Part shown: positions 28,068 through 38,116 of the stretch, piece after piece
How positions within the stretch are numbered: position 1 is the first letter of the stretch
Layout: the number at the start of each line of letters is the position of its first letter
From: Hyphomicrobiales bacterium
GTDB lineage: Bacteria; Pseudomonadota; Alphaproteobacteria; Rhizobiales; Rhizobiaceae
Reading direction: 5' to 3'
Length of the DNA: 64,000 bases
NCBI GenBank assembly: GCA_900466475.1
Contig: UBMI01000003.1
Location: 248,001 to 312,000, forward strand
Made by a program: the position numbers and the translations under genes
The notes under the pieces: model-generated
Databases searched by the model: none
Seen by the model: only the letters and a program-made list of their open reading frames with translations
What the model was told of the DNA's origin: nothing

Positions 28068-30255
28068 CCTTTTGTTTTTCGAGCGGCAGAGCAAATGAGA
28101 AGCTGGCACCTTTGTCAACCTCGCCGGATGCCGACACCGTGCCGTCATGACGTTCGATGATCCGTCTGACAAGCGCCAGTCCTATCCCGGTGCCCTCGAA
28201 ATCTTCTGCGCGCTGCAGTCGCTGAAAAACACCGAACACCTTGGAGACATATTGCATGTCAAAGCCAACCCCATTGTCAGAGACGCTATAGACCGTCTGG
28301 TCGGAGAAAGATTGGCCGCCCACGACAATTTCAGCGCGTCTGCGCGGGCGCGTGTATTTGACGGCATTTTCGAGCAGGTTATACCAGACCTGGCGCAGAA
28401 GCGTCGCATCGCCGAAGCCTGGCGGCAGGTCGGCCACCTGGATGTCGATGTCGCGTCCTTCCTGTTCGGCCTTCAGGCTGCGAAGAACTTCAAGGACCAG
28501 CTTGTTCATGTCGACGGGTTTCTTGGAGAGGGCGGTTCGCCCAAGCTGGGAAAAATTCAGGAGATCGTCGACGAGCTTGCCCGCCGCAACGGCCGCGTCC
28601 GAGATGGTCTGGAGGTAATGCAGCGATTTTTCGTCAAGCGTCGTTTCGCGGCTGCGCAAGAGTTCGGCAAAACCGACGATATGGCGAAACGGCGCCCTCA
28701 GATCATGTGAGACCGAATAGGAAAAGGCCTCGAGCTCCTTGTTGGAGCGCTGCAATTCGCCCGTCAACTGCGCAAGTTCCTCAGCCTTGCGAAGCACGAT
28801 GCCGACGATGGCGCCGCGCAGGTTGCGGGCAGCGCCGATCTGACTTTGCGTCCATGGCGCTGACTGGTCGCGGACCTGCTCGCGCCATGTATCGAAGGAC
28901 TTGCGGGGATGGATGCGCCCTGCCTCACGCACCAGCTTGTGAGGATCACCGCCCCATTTTACGGTCCTGACGATTTCCGGGCGGAACCAGACCAGCCAAT
29001 TCGAATGAAGACCCGACAGACTGATTGCCAGCATGCCGGCGGCCGCGATCGGAGAGGACAGATCTTGCGGAAGATCGGCGGCAAGGCAGCTCGAATGAAA
29101 AAACTCCTCGCCGCGCGACTTCAGCCAGTCGGTGATTTCGGCAATGTGAGCACGCTCCGGCACGCGGCCTGCCGTGACGATCTGATCGTCCGTGCGGATG
29201 GCAGCGCCCTCGGCGCCCACCAGCTGCAGGAGATCGTCCTGCGCAGCCAGCAAGTCGACGTGCCAGCTTTGTGCCTGGCTCATTCGGGTCAGCAGGCGTG
29301 AGTGGACCTCTGCGAGCTCGACACTTTCGGCTGCTGCTTCGGCCCGTTCCAGGGCGCTTATGCGCATCGCAAGTGACTGTACGACGAAATCGCAGGCATC
29401 GCGGACGGAAATTGAAACGCCATGAGGCGCAGCGCTGTGACAGGAGACGAGGCCCCAAAGCGCGCCGTCGACGATCACCGAGACCGACATCGAGGCGGCC
29501 GTTCCCATATTGCGCATATATTCGAGGTGGACGGGCGAGACGCTGCGCAATTGCGACAGCGACAGGTCGAGGTGGGCACGTGGCTGCTGTCCGTCGGCGC
29601 GAACAATCGGAACCGGCTGATAGGATGCATCCGGGATCATGCGCACTCGGTTGATCGTGTAGAGGTGGCGCGCCTGTGCGGGGATGTCGCCACTGGGAAA
29701 GCGCAGATCGAGATAGGAGGGAAGCCCGCCATTGTTGGCCTCGGCCACGACATGTCCGTTCCACTCGGCGTCGAAGCGGTAGACAAGGACACGATCGAAG
29801 CCGGTCAGCTCGGCCACGAAGGTCGCGCAGGCTTGCAAGCTGCCGACAATGTCGGTCTCGCCCGAAAGCAATTGCGCAAAGGAGCCGAGACGGGAAACGA
29901 GACTGTCGGCTCCGCTCCTCTCGATCCTTTCGAACTCGACGATGAAAACGGCGTCGGATCGGTGGGCAATGGCGACGAGTGCCTGCTCTTCCAGCCTGAC
30001 CTGCAGTGACGGGCTGCGCTCCGGGCTCCAGGCGGCGAGCGCGCTGTCGAGATCTGGCAGGCTAGCGGCAAGGACCCCGTCTGCCGCCAGGTCCAGGCCG
30101 GTAAAGGACAGCAAATTCTGGCTCGCCTGAAGGACGGCACGAGTGTGCATGTCGAGGACGAGCAGGGCGCCGTGCGGCTGAATTGCCCCCGGAATATGGA
30201 TCGGCTCGCTCGCGCAGCTATCGAGGTCCGCAGCCGAAGCCGTCAAGACATGCAT
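28051..30255 (-). CDS. bphP: Bacteriophytochrome histidine kinase
   Basis: A 734-residue red/far-red photoreceptor: PAS with the biliverdin-binding Cys14 in DLDSCASEP, then PIHIPGAIQPHG, GAF with PSGDIPAQAR, PHY with the tongue motif PRKSFDTW, then HisKA (His in SVSHDLRAP) and HATPase (NLLENAVKYT, DNGVGFD, GTGIGLALV). All chromophore and kinase hallmarks are present, so it should be an active light-regulated kinase. The likely targets are the Rcp1-like receiver and REC-HWE kinase encoded in the same operon. No stress-type promoter is visible upstream. Confidence 0.95.
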   Translation of the reverse strand: MHVLTASAADLDSCASEPIHIPGAIQPHGALLVLDMHTRAVLQASQNLLSFTGLDLAADGVLAASLPDLDSALAAWSPERSPSLQVRLEEQALVAIAHRSDAVFIVEFERIERSGADSLVSRLGSFAQLLSGETDIVGSLQACATFVAELTGFDRVLVYRFDAEWNGHVVAEANNGGLPSYLDLRFPSGDIPAQARHLYTINRVRMIPDASYQPVPIVRADGQQPRAHLDLSLSQLRSVSPVHLEYMRNMGTAASMSVSVIVDGALWGLVSCHSAAPHGVSISVRDACDFVVQSLAMRISALERAEAAAESVELAEVHSRLLTRMSQAQSWHVDLLAAQDDLLQLVGAEGAAIRTDDQIVTAGRVPERAHIAEITDWLKSRGEEFFHSSCLAADLPQDLSSPIAAAGMLAISLSGLHSNWLVWFRPEIVRTVKWGGDPHKLVREAGRIHPRKSFDTWREQVRDQSAPWTQSQIGAARNLRGAIVGIVLRKAEELAQLTGELQRSNKELEAFSYSVSHDLRAPFRHIVGFAELLRSRETTLDEKSLHYLQTISDAAVAAGKLVDDLLNFSQLGRTALSKKPVDMNKLVLEVLRSLKAEQEGRDIDIQVADLPPGFGDATLLRQVWYNLLENAVKYTRPRRRAEIVVGGQSFSDQTVYSVSDNGVGFDMQYVSKVFGVFQRLQRAEDFEGTGIGLALVRRIIERHDGTVSASGEVDKGASFSFALPLEKQKDDILA

Positions 30256-30498
30256 CTGTTCAAGTCCTTTCGCGTAGCGCTATCTGCCGCTGCGTAAAGA
30301 TAGGCGCGGGCGCGGGCCTGTAAACTGCAAAAACCGACGTTCTTTCGACATGAGGCGATTGGAACAAATCGCGCTTTCGCACGATTGCGCCTCAACAGTG
30401 CAATGCACGTTGCGCGCACGCCCGAAACCGCAGCCTCCGACCATTGCCGGAGCCTGCCGATTGCCGGCAGGCCGATCGCGGAAGATGGAGAAACGATC

Positions 30499-31566
30499 AT
30501 GGAAATCCAGCGGCCCACCTCTTCCAGAGCCGTGATCAGTTTGATGGCGATTGCCGGCCTTGCGCTGGCACTTGCAGGATCGAAAGGAAAGTCGCCACCG
30601 AACGCGACGCCGCCATCCGATGACGAACGGGGCCGGAGCGCGCAGGTCCCGGAAGAGATCCCGGTGCGCGGCCTGCGCGACGTATTCTGGCGCCTTGTCG
30701 AGGAGGTCAGTGATGACAGGGTGATGTTGATTGCGGCGGGCGTGACCTTCTATCTGTTGCTCGCCCTGTTCCCGGCTCTCGCCGCGCTCGTCTCCCTTTA
30801 TGGGCTCATCGCCGATCCGATGACGATTGCCGACCACCTGGCAAAGCTCTCCATCCTGCTGCCGCCAGGCGCCTTCGATATCGTTGCCGAGCAGATCCGC
30901 GCGCTCGCCGGGCGTCGGGAGGAGAGCCTTGGCATCACCTTCTTCGTCGGTCTGGCCTTCGCACTCTGGAGCACCCATAGCGGCACACTTGCCCTTTTTG
31001 ATGCAATGAATGTCGCCTATGAGGAAAAGGAACGCCGCGGTTTCATCCGCCTCAACCTGATCGGCCTCGTCTTTACTCTTTGCGCTGTCGTCGGCGCGAT
31101 CGCGGTTTTAGGTCTCGTCGCAGCCATACCGGTTATCCTGTCGTCCGTCTGGCTCGACGCCTATAAGGAAAACCTGGCTTTGATCGGCCGCTGGCCACTG
31201 CTGCTCATCATCGTCGCCGGCGCAGTGATGACGATCTATCGCTTTGCCCCGAGCCGGGAGCCGGCAAAGCTGCGCTGGCTCACCTGGGGGGCGGCGCTGA
31301 CGACGATCGCCTGCTCGGCCATGTCGCTCGGTTTTGGCTTCTATCTCGAGCATTTCGCCAATTATAATGCCACATACGGCGCGCTTGGCGCGTTGATCGG
31401 CCTGTTGGTCTGGATCTGGCTGTCCGTGACGATCCTGATCGTCGGCGCCGAGCTCAATGCCGAGCTCGAGCATCAAACAAGGAAGGATACGACGACCGGT
31501 GCGCCCGAGCCGATGGGTGCACGCGGTGCCTATGTCGCCGACACACTCGGGCGCGCGGTCGACTGA
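30499..31566 (+). CDS. YihY/BrkB-family membrane protein
   Basis: A 355-residue inner-membrane protein with about six transmembrane segments after a hydrophilic N-terminus. The family pattern is clear: VMLIAAGVTFYLLLALFPALAALVSLYG, WSTHSGTLALFDAMNVAY, and GALIGLLVWIWLSVTILIVGAELNAELE near the end. The role of the family is not settled. GATGGAGAAACGATC precedes the ATG at 30499. It is divergent from the phytochrome gene and 124 bp upstream of kaiC. Confidence 0.9.
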   Translation: MEIQRPTSSRAVISLMAIAGLALALAGSKGKSPPNATPPSDDERGRSAQVPEEIPVRGLRDVFWRLVEEVSDDRVMLIAAGVTFYLLLALFPALAALVSLYGLIADPMTIADHLAKLSILLPPGAFDIVAEQIRALAGRREESLGITFFVGLAFALWSTHSGTLALFDAMNVAYEEKERRGFIRLNLIGLVFTLCAVVGAIAVLGLVAAIPVILSSVWLDAYKENLALIGRWPLLLIIVAGAVMTIYRFAPSREPAKLRWLTWGAALTTIACSAMSLGFGFYLEHFANYNATYGALGALIGLLVWIWLSVTILIVGAELNAELEHQTRKDTTTGAPEPMGARGAYVADTLGRAVD

Positions 31567-31690
31567 AACGACCGACATTCCAACGCTTTGGTACGCTGGA
31601 GTACAAAGCCGGTCATTTGCCATTCGTGCCTCATTGCGATATTCGATCCCTTTAAGGCCTACGATGGCCAGGAACGGGATCAACTACGCC

Positions 31691-33376
31691 ATGTCCGAGC
31701 CGAAAGGCATCTCCAAATCATTGACCGGGATCGTTGGTTTCGACGATTTGACGCTTGGCGGGCTGCCAAGCGGGCGCCCCACGCTCGTCTGCGGCACCGC
31801 CGGTTGCGGCAAGACGCTCTTTGCCTCCACGTTCCTTTTGAACGGCGCACGCGATCACGACGAGCCCGGGGTCTTCGTCACCTTCGAGGAGCGCCCCATC
31901 GATATCGTCAACAATGTCGCCTCACTCGGTTTCGACGTGCAGGGGCTGATCGACGAGGGAAAGCTTTATATCGAGCACATCGCCATCGATCCCTCCGAAC
32001 TGGAGGAAATCGGCGACTACGACCTTGAGGGCCTCTTCCTGCGGCTGGAACTTGCCATTGACCAGGTCGGAGCCAAGCGGATTGTGCTCGACACGATCGA
32101 AAGCCTGTTTTCGGCCTTCACCAATCCTGCCATTCTTCGCGCCGAAATCCGCCGCCTGTTCGACTGGCTGAAGGACAAGGGACTGACGACGATCATCACC
32201 GGCGAGCGCGGCGATGGGTCCCTGACGCGTCAGGGCCTGGAGGAATATGTTTCCGACTGCGTCATCCTGCTCGACCATCGCGTCCACAACCAGATCTCGA
32301 CGCGCCGGCTGCGGATCGTCAAATATCGCGGCACGGCCCACGGCACGAACGAGGTTCCCTTCCTGATCGACCAGGATGGATTTTCCGTCCTGCCGGTCAG
32401 CACGCTCGGCCTTTCCCATAAGGTCTCCGAGGAGCGCATTTCCTCCGGGATCGCGACCCTCGACGAAATGTTGTCCGGCGGCGGATTTCATCGCGGCACG
32501 AGCATCCTGATCAGCGGTGTGGCCGGGTCCGGCAAGAGCTCGGTTTCCGCAAGCTTCTGCGCTGCGGCCTGCGCCGCCGGCGAACGCGCGCTCTATTTCT
32601 CCTTCGAGGAATCGCTCGACCAGACCGTGCGCAACATGCGTTCGATCGGCACTGATCTCAGGAAATGGGTCGATGCGAAATCGTTGCATTATGTCGCGGT
32701 CCGCCCGACCTTCTACAGTCTGGAAATGCATCTGGCGGTGATGCTTCGCGAGATAGCCCGCTTCAATCCTTCCCTCGTCGTTCTCGATCCGATCTCGGCC
32801 TTCATGGGCAGCGGTGACGTTCTCGAGGTCCAGTCCATGCTGTTGCGCATGGTGGATTTTCTGAAATCGCGCGGAACGACTGCCGTCTTTACCCATCTGA
32901 TGCATTCGCAGGATGGGACGACGGAGACCGACGCAGGCCTTTCTTCGCTGATGGATGCCTGGATCCTGCTTCTCAATCGGGAGATTGGCGGTGAGTTCAA
33001 TCGGGAACTCTACCTCCTGAAGGCCCGCGGCACCGCCCATTCCAACCAGGTGCGCGAATTCGTCATGTCCAAAGATGGAATTCGATTGCTCGCGCCATAT
33101 ATCGGCGATGGGCGGGCCTTGACCGGCACTCTCAGACAGTCGGAGGAAGCCAAAGCCCGACGCTCGGAGGTCGAGCGGAAGGCCGAGGTGGCACGGCGGG
33201 CCGAACTGCTCAAGCAGAAGCGCAGGAAGGTCATGGCGCAGATCGAAGCGCTGCAGGCCGAACTGGAGTCGGACGAGGCCGAGCTGACCACTGTCCAGGA
33301 CGCGGAAGCGGCCTATTTGAATCAGGCGGCCTCTGATCGGGCGGCCATGGAGAAAAGCCGCCGTTCGGCGCAATGA
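31691..33376 (+). CDS. kaiC: KaiC-family double ATPase
   Basis: A 561-residue tandem RecA-fold protein of the KaiC family. CI Walker A is GTAGCGKT (K41) with the glutamate pair in TFEERP; CII Walker A is GVAGSGKSS (K282) with SFEESLDQ. The region matching the cyanobacterial phosphorylation sites reads GLSSLMDAW, so the pair would be S418-S419, as in non-cyanobacterial KaiC3-like proteins. The C-terminal 60 residues are a charged coiled coil ([18 protein letters not shown]). The start at 31691 is the best by homology; an in-frame ATG at 31664 is possible. The stop overlaps kaiB (ATGA). Confidence 0.9.
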   Translation: MSEPKGISKSLTGIVGFDDLTLGGLPSGRPTLVCGTAGCGKTLFASTFLLNGARDHDEPGVFVTFEERPIDIVNNVASLGFDVQGLIDEGKLYIEHIAIDPSELEEIGDYDLEGLFLRLELAIDQVGAKRIVLDTIESLFSAFTNPAILRAEIRRLFDWLKDKGLTTIITGERGDGSLTRQGLEEYVSDCVILLDHRVHNQISTRRLRIVKYRGTAHGTNEVPFLIDQDGFSVLPVSTLGLSHKVSEERISSGIATLDEMLSGGGFHRGTSILISGVAGSGKSSVSASFCAAACAAGERALYFSFEESLDQTVRNMRSIGTDLRKWVDAKSLHYVAVRPTFYSLEMHLAVMLREIARFNPSLVVLDPISAFMGSGDVLEVQSMLLRMVDFLKSRGTTAVFTHLMHSQDGTTETDAGLSSLMDAWILLLNREIGGEFNRELYLLKARGTAHSNQVREFVMSKDGIRLLAPYIGDGRALTGTLRQSEEAKARRSEVERKAEVARRAELLKQKRRKVMAQIEALQAELESDEAELTTVQDAEAAYLNQAASDRAAMEKSRRSAQ

Positions 33377-33684
33377 CGATGGGTGAAATGGAAAACGAAA
33401 CAGCGGGCGCACCCAAGAAGCTGGTCCTTTATATCGCCGGTCAGACACCGAAATCACTGGCGGCCATCCAGAACCTCGAGCGCATCTGCGCCGAAAGCCT
33501 GCCGGGCAAATATGTCATCGAGGTGATTGACCTTCGAAAATCGCCGCAGCTGGCGCGCGAACACGGGATCGTCGCCATTCCGACGCTGGTTCGGGAATTG
33601 CCGACGCCGATCCGCAAGATCATAGGCGACCTGTCGAATACCGAGAAAGTTCTCGTCAATCTGCAGGTTGGAGAGGGTGAATGA
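33373..33684 (+). CDS. kaiB: KaiB-family protein
   Basis: A 103-residue KaiB with a thioredoxin-like/fold-switching sequence: [47 protein letters not shown] and [12 protein letters not shown], all diagnostic. In cyanobacteria KaiB binds the CI ring of KaiC in its alternative fold. No KaiA is present, as in other non-cyanobacterial systems. Starts at 33373, 33379 and 33388 are possible; 33373 is coupled to the kaiC stop. Its own stop overlaps the next kinase gene. Confidence 0.92.
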   Translation: MTMGEMENETAGAPKKLVLYIAGQTPKSLAAIQNLERICAESLPGKYVIEVIDLRKSPQLAREHGIVAIPTLVRELPTPIRKIIGDLSNTEKVLVNLQVGEGE

Positions 33685-35162
33685 GCCTCGAGGCAGTTTC
33701 GCGAGCAGAGGCCCTGAACGCGGATCTGCGCCGGCGGCTCGAGGAGGCCGAAGAGGTCATCCGGGCGATCCGCGAGGGCGAGATCGATGCGCTGGTCGTT
33801 CGCAACCAGAAGCGGGAGGAGGAGATCTTCACGCTCGAGGGAGGCGTCGAATCCTATCGCTCCTTCATGGAGGCGATGGATCTCGGCGCTGCTGCCTTCG
33901 ATGGCCACGCCAACCTGCTTTATGCCAATCAGGCGCTTTGCGATCTCTTTGCCGTTTCCCGTGACGCGCTGGACGCAAAGCTGCTCTTTGAGGCAATCGG
34001 TGCGGAGGCTTCCGCCGTCATTGCCGCTTTGATCGAAAAGCCGACGTCAGGAGCGGCCGGGGTGCAGATCAAGCTCGGACAGGGCGAGGCGGCGCGTTAT
34101 TTACAGATTTCGGCAGGCCGGATGATGCTCGGGACGAATCCGGGCATCGCCATGAGCTTTACCGACATCACCGCCCGCATCCGGGCCGAAGAGCGCAAGG
34201 AAGCCGAGCGGACCGTACTCGCCATCCTGTCGTCTGCGGCAGAAGCGGTCGTCGTTTGCGATCTCGCCGGAATCGTCACGCATGCCAATACGGCGGCCTT
34301 CGGCCTTGCCAACGGCGACCCGATCGGATCGCCCTTCGACAAGGCCTTCGCACTTGACGTGCGCGGTGCGACCGGGCTCATGCAGGGCGAAGATTTCCTG
34401 GCCGTAGTCGTCGAAGGGCAGTCCATCCAGGGAATAGAGGCAATCGCGCCGAAGAGCCGCGGCGGCAAGGACGTCCTCGTCAGCGCCTCGCCGCTCATCG
34501 TCGGCGACGGTAAAGTGACGGGCACGGTTGTGACCCTCGTCGACCTTTCGCGCCGCAAGGCAGCGGAAAAGCAACAGCTTCTGCTGATGGGCGAACTCGA
34601 TCATCGCGTCAAGAACACCTTGGCCCTGGTCGTGTCGATCTCCAATCGCACCGCCTCCACCGAGGATACGATCGAGGGTTTTCGCAAGGCCTTCTCGGGT
34701 CGCATTCATGCGCTGGCGGCCACCCACAACGTGCTTGCCGACCGATCCTGGTCCTCCATTCTGCTGACGGAGATCCTCGCTGCAGAGCTTGCACCCTATG
34801 TCAGCGACCTCGGCGCCAAGCTGAAGATCAGCGGCGAGGATGTCGAGATCCTGCCCCGCGCAGCCATCGCCTTCGGTCTTGTCATTCATGAACTGGCGAC
34901 CAATGCCGTCAAATACGGCGCGCTTTCCAACGATCACGGCCGGATAGAGATCGCCGTCAGGCGCGAGGCAGCCTCCATCGAGGTCTGCTGGACCGAGATC
35001 GGTGGTCCGCCGGTCACGCCGCCGACACGGAAAGGGTTCGGGGACACGGTCATCAACCGCAGCCTGCAATATTCTCCGAATGGCGGGGCCAAGCTCGATT
35101 TTCATCCTGAGGGCCTTCGTTGCGCCATCCGCGTGCCGGTAGAGGATGTTGCGACTGTCTGA
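33681..35162 (+). CDS. PAS-HWE histidine kinase of the kai operon
   Basis: A 493-residue cytoplasmic kinase: an N-terminal coiled coil ([19 protein letters not shown]), two PAS-like domains (about 60-170 and 180-300), then HWE kinase with His in [28 protein letters not shown] and WTEIGGPPV. The start overlaps the kaiB stop (ATGA). The fixed kaiC-kaiB-kinase order in this and other alphaproteobacteria suggests it is the output kinase of the Kai proteins. The fit to the HWE class makes the general stress pathway a likely target, by inference. Confidence 0.92.
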   Translation: MSLEAVSRAEALNADLRRRLEEAEEVIRAIREGEIDALVVRNQKREEEIFTLEGGVESYRSFMEAMDLGAAAFDGHANLLYANQALCDLFAVSRDALDAKLLFEAIGAEASAVIAALIEKPTSGAAGVQIKLGQGEAARYLQISAGRMMLGTNPGIAMSFTDITARIRAEERKEAERTVLAILSSAAEAVVVCDLAGIVTHANTAAFGLANGDPIGSPFDKAFALDVRGATGLMQGEDFLAVVVEGQSIQGIEAIAPKSRGGKDVLVSASPLIVGDGKVTGTVVTLVDLSRRKAAEKQQLLLMGELDHRVKNTLALVVSISNRTASTEDTIEGFRKAFSGRIHALAATHNVLADRSWSSILLTEILAAELAPYVSDLGAKLKISGEDVEILPRAAIAFGLVIHELATNAVKYGALSNDHGRIEIAVRREAASIEVCWTEIGGPPVTPPTRKGFGDTVINRSLQYSPNGGAKLDFHPEGLRCAIRVPVEDVATV

Positions 35163-35442
35163 CCCGGTCCGGTAGGACCCATTAACCGGGCCGCGGTCGC
35201 CCCGGCGCAGGATGCGCCAGCGCTGTCCAGATTAGAGCATTTACCGGGCTCGATGCTCGCGCCATCCGCACGGGTAAACCGTGTGGATCGACCCGAGCAA
35301 CTGACGGCCCGGCCATGCCCGGCGATGCCCCTGAGCGCATCACGGACCACCCCATGCCGCCGACAATTCGGCGATTCCGTTTGATCGCTCCGGCCCCGCC
35401 GCGCCCTTTACCGGCGCCTGTGCGCTATTGGCAAAGACGTTG
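35163..35442. other. Intergenic stretch without gene
   Basis: About 280 bp between the kai-operon kinase and the SDR promoter. No convincing frame or strong hairpin was seen. Confidence 0.5.
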
Positions 35443-35467
35443 GGAACAACGGGGCAATAACGAGGTT
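35443..35467 (+). promoter_or_regulatory. EcfG-type stress promoter
   Basis: GGAAC (35443-35447), 16-bp spacer, GGTT (35464-35467), 41 bp before the SDR gene. Confidence 0.65.
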
Positions 35468-35508
35468 TGCCAGCGTTAGCCCTCTTCATTTCAAGCCAGG
35501 AGAAGCAC

Positions 35509-36309
35509 ATGTCTGACAACGCACCCGCAAAGGGCCTCGCCGTTATCACCGGAGCATCAACGGGCATTGGCTATGAACTCGCCAGATGCGCCGCACAGGA
35601 TGGCTACGATCTTGTCATCGCCGCAGATGAGAGCCGCATTGCGCAAGCAGCCGACGATCTGCGCCAAGTCGGCGGAGCCGTCGAGGCGGTCGAGGCTGAT
35701 CTGTCGACCGTTGACGGCGTCGACAGGCTGATGGAACGCATCGAGGCCGACGGCCGTTCGGTCGACCTTTTGATGGCGAATGCGGGTCGCGGCCTCGGCA
35801 AGGGATTTCTTGATCAGGATTTCGCCGAAGCGCGCAAGGTGGTCGACACCAACGTCACCGGCACCATTTATCTTGTTCACCAGATCGGCAATCACATGCG
35901 GGCGCGGGGAAAAGGCCGCATTCTTTTGACCGGCTCGATTGCCGGCTTCATGCCGGGCTCCTATCAGGCAGTCTATAATGGCACGAAAGCCTTCATCAAT
36001 AGTTTCTCCTTCGCGCTGCGGGAGGAGCTGAAGGATAGCGGCATTTCCGTCAGCTGCCTAATGCCCGGTCCGACCGAAACCGAGTTCTTCAAGCGCGCGG
36101 ACCTCATGGACACATCGGTCGGTCAGGCCAAGAAGGACGATCCGGCCGAGGTGGCCCGCATCGGCTACGACGCGATGCTCGACGGCGAGGGCGATGTCGT
36201 CAGCGGCTGGAAAAACAAGTTGCAGGCAGCCGTCGCCAATGTCACCCCCGCCAGCATGCTCGCTCACCAGCATGCCAAGATGGCTGAGCCTGGCTCGGGC
36301 GCGAAATAG
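35509..36309 (+). CDS. SDR-family oxidoreductase
   Basis: A 266-residue classical short-chain dehydrogenase: NAD(P) site ITGASTGIGYELA, NAG motif in LLMANAGRGLG, and the catalytic set with Ser in LTGSIAGFMPG and Tyr-x3-Lys in YNGTKAF. The substrate is not predictable. CAGGAGAAGCAC precedes the ATG at 35509. A stress-type promoter is directly upstream, which agrees with the frequent occurrence of such SDRs in rhizobial stress regulons. Confidence 0.9.
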   Translation: MSDNAPAKGLAVITGASTGIGYELARCAAQDGYDLVIAADESRIAQAADDLRQVGGAVEAVEADLSTVDGVDRLMERIEADGRSVDLLMANAGRGLGKGFLDQDFAEARKVVDTNVTGTIYLVHQIGNHMRARGKGRILLTGSIAGFMPGSYQAVYNGTKAFINSFSFALREELKDSGISVSCLMPGPTETEFFKRADLMDTSVGQAKKDDPAEVARIGYDAMLDGEGDVVSGWKNKLQAAVANVTPASMLAHQHAKMAEPGSGAK

Positions 36310-36343
36310 GCGCTTGCCGCCTGGCGGGCCGACTGCAGCTCGC

Positions 36344-37069
36344 TCATCCGGGCAAGGAAAGGACCGAGACCAAGGGAAGATGGTCAGAGGCCACTCTGGC
36401 AAGAGGATCGTCGAGAACAAAAGTTTTCGACACCTCGATGTCCGCGGTGACGAAAATATGGTCGAGCCGCAGGATCGGAAACCGCGATGGAAAGGTCGGG
36501 CGATAGCCGGCGGGATTTGCGCGCTGCGCATCGCCAAGCGTTCGCGTCGCCGCTCGATAGGCTGCCGAGCTCGGAACTGCGTTGAAGTCACCGCACAGAA
36601 CCGCGCTGCTTTTCCGCTCGCCAAGCCAGCCCGCTCCCAGCAGTGTATTCACCTGCTGGATGCGCTCGCGCCCCCGCAGCCCGAGATGGGTATTGATCAC
36701 CAGCAATTCATGACCAGCGACTTGGATCTCGAGCGCGATCGCGCCTCTCGGCTCGCCGATCGAGGGAAGGGCGTCGGCCTTAATCGTGCCGGTCGGAAGC
36801 GCCGTGATGATCGCATCGCCGTATCGCTCCTCGGCGACGGTCATGCTCGGGTGGAAATGGGCCTGCATTTTCAGAAGTGAAGCAATGGCTTTTGCTTGGT
36901 CGACACCGCCAGTTCGGGATCGAAAAACGTCGACTTCCTGAAGCGCCACAATATCGGGCCTCGCCATCGCGATAACCGCGGCGATGCGCGCCGGATCAAG
37001 TTTTCGATCCGTACCAATACAGCTGTGGACATTGTAGGTGAGGAGGGTGATCGTTTGACGTGACGGCAT
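36344..37069 (-). CDS. Endonuclease/exonuclease/phosphatase-family protein (YbhP-like)
   Basis: A 241-residue EEP-fold protein: LLTYNVHSCIGTD, IVALQEVD (metal-binding Glu), INTHLGLRG, LCGDFNAVP and the final SDHLPLVS with the catalytic His. Its neighbours are a YbhN-like and a phospholipase D-like gene, matching E. coli ybhP-clsB-ybhN, so it probably acts in phospholipid metabolism rather than on DNA. The start at 37069 follows GAGGCC. Its promoter is shared with the divergent ybhN-like gene. Confidence 0.88.
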   Translation of the reverse strand: MPSRQTITLLTYNVHSCIGTDRKLDPARIAAVIAMARPDIVALQEVDVFRSRTGGVDQAKAIASLLKMQAHFHPSMTVAEERYGDAIITALPTGTIKADALPSIGEPRGAIALEIQVAGHELLVINTHLGLRGRERIQQVNTLLGAGWLGERKSSAVLCGDFNAVPSSAAYRAATRTLGDAQRANPAGYRPTFPSRFPILRLDHIFVTADIEVSKTFVLDDPLARVASDHLPLVSVLSLPG

Positions 37070-37090
37070 TTCATGGCCTCTGACCAGCAA

Positions 37091-37117
37091 GGAACACAAC
37101 AAGCCTTCATTCGTTCC
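37091..37117. promoter_or_regulatory. Bidirectional EcfG-type promoter
   Basis: Plus strand: GGAAC (37091-37095), N16, CGTT (37112-37115), a perfect match. Minus strand: GGAAC (37117-37113), N16, TGTT (37096-37093). The -35 of each strand overlaps the -10 of the other, because GGAACA read backwards is TGTTCC. It serves the EEP gene to the left and the ybhN-like gene to the right. Confidence 0.75.
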
Positions 37118-37153
37118 ACCTCAATGTTCTCATTCGCATTCAGGTGAAATCAA

Positions 37154-38116
37154 ATGAGCATGAAATCATTGCTTTGGAAGGCGATGTTCGTGGCTGCGCT
37201 CGGCCTCGCCGGCTTCCTTCTCTACCGGATTTTCCATCAATATAGCGCGAACCAGATCCTCGAATCCTTTGCACGTATCCCTGCTTACAACCTCCTTCTG
37301 GCCGCACTCGCTGCAGCGGGCTCCTACCTCTGCCTCACAGGCTTCGATTTCCTGGCGATCCGCTCCATCGGCAAGAAGATCGCCTATAGGCGCATTGCCC
37401 TTGCATCCTTCGTGAGCCTGTCCCTTGGACACAATATCGGCTTTGCCGGCCTGAGTAGTGGCGCCTTTCGATATCGCTTTTATTCGCGATGGGGATTGTC
37501 GACCGAGGACGTCGCGAAGATCATCCTCTTTTGTGGCGTGACGGTGGGCATGGGACTGGTTGGCCTCGGCGGTATGGCGCTGATCGTCAACCCCGCCGAC
37601 GCTGCGGCGCTGTTGGGCCTGTCAGAGGCAAGTGCCAGGGTTGCAGGCCTGGGCCTGCTGTTGGTGCTGATGGCTTATGTGGTGGTCGCCGCGCTGGTCA
37701 GGGCGCGCCTCCATCTCTGGCGCTGGTCGCTTCAGCTGCCGTCGCCTGGCATTGCCATCCTGCAGGTTGCCGTCGGAACGTTAAATTTTGCCTTCGTATC
37801 GGCCTGTCTGCACGCGCTTCTCGCAGCCTTCGGCAATGTCGCCTTTCTTCAGTCTGTAACGGCCTTCGTACTGGCCAATTCTGCCGTTTTGGCAACTCAT
37901 GTCCCTGGCGGACTCGGGGTGCTGGAGACGACCGTCCAGCATGTTGTTCCCGATGCCGCCTCGATCGGCGCGTTGATCGCCTTCCGGGCGATCTATTTCG
38001 TCCTTCCTCTTATCCTGGGAACGGGCCTTCTTTTTATCTGCGAATTTATCCCGGGCCGTTCCCGCCCCGGGAAAGAACCGCAAGCAGGAAAGCCTGCGCA
38101 GGCGAGCTCAGCCTGA
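37154..38116 (+). CDS. YbhN-like membrane protein (LPG synthase transmembrane family)
   Basis: A 320-residue membrane protein with about eight hydrophobic segments, of the lysylphosphatidylglycerol synthase/flippase-like family. Typical stretches are LGHNIGFAGLSSGAFRYRFY and THVPGGLGVLETTVQH. It lacks the soluble LPG synthase domain. It sits between the EEP and phospholipase D-like genes, as in the E. coli ybhP/clsB/ybhN group. It shares a bidirectional stress promoter with the EEP gene. Its stop TGA abuts the stop of the convergent gene. Confidence 0.88.
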   Translation: MSMKSLLWKAMFVAALGLAGFLLYRIFHQYSANQILESFARIPAYNLLLAALAAAGSYLCLTGFDFLAIRSIGKKIAYRRIALASFVSLSLGHNIGFAGLSSGAFRYRFYSRWGLSTEDVAKIILFCGVTVGMGLVGLGGMALIVNPADAAALLGLSEASARVAGLGLLLVLMAYVVVAALVRARLHLWRWSLQLPSPGIAILQVAVGTLNFAFVSACLHALLAAFGNVAFLQSVTAFVLANSAVLATHVPGGLGVLETTVQHVVPDAASIGALIAFRAIYFVLPLILGTGLLFICEFIPGRSRPGKEPQAGKPAQASSA

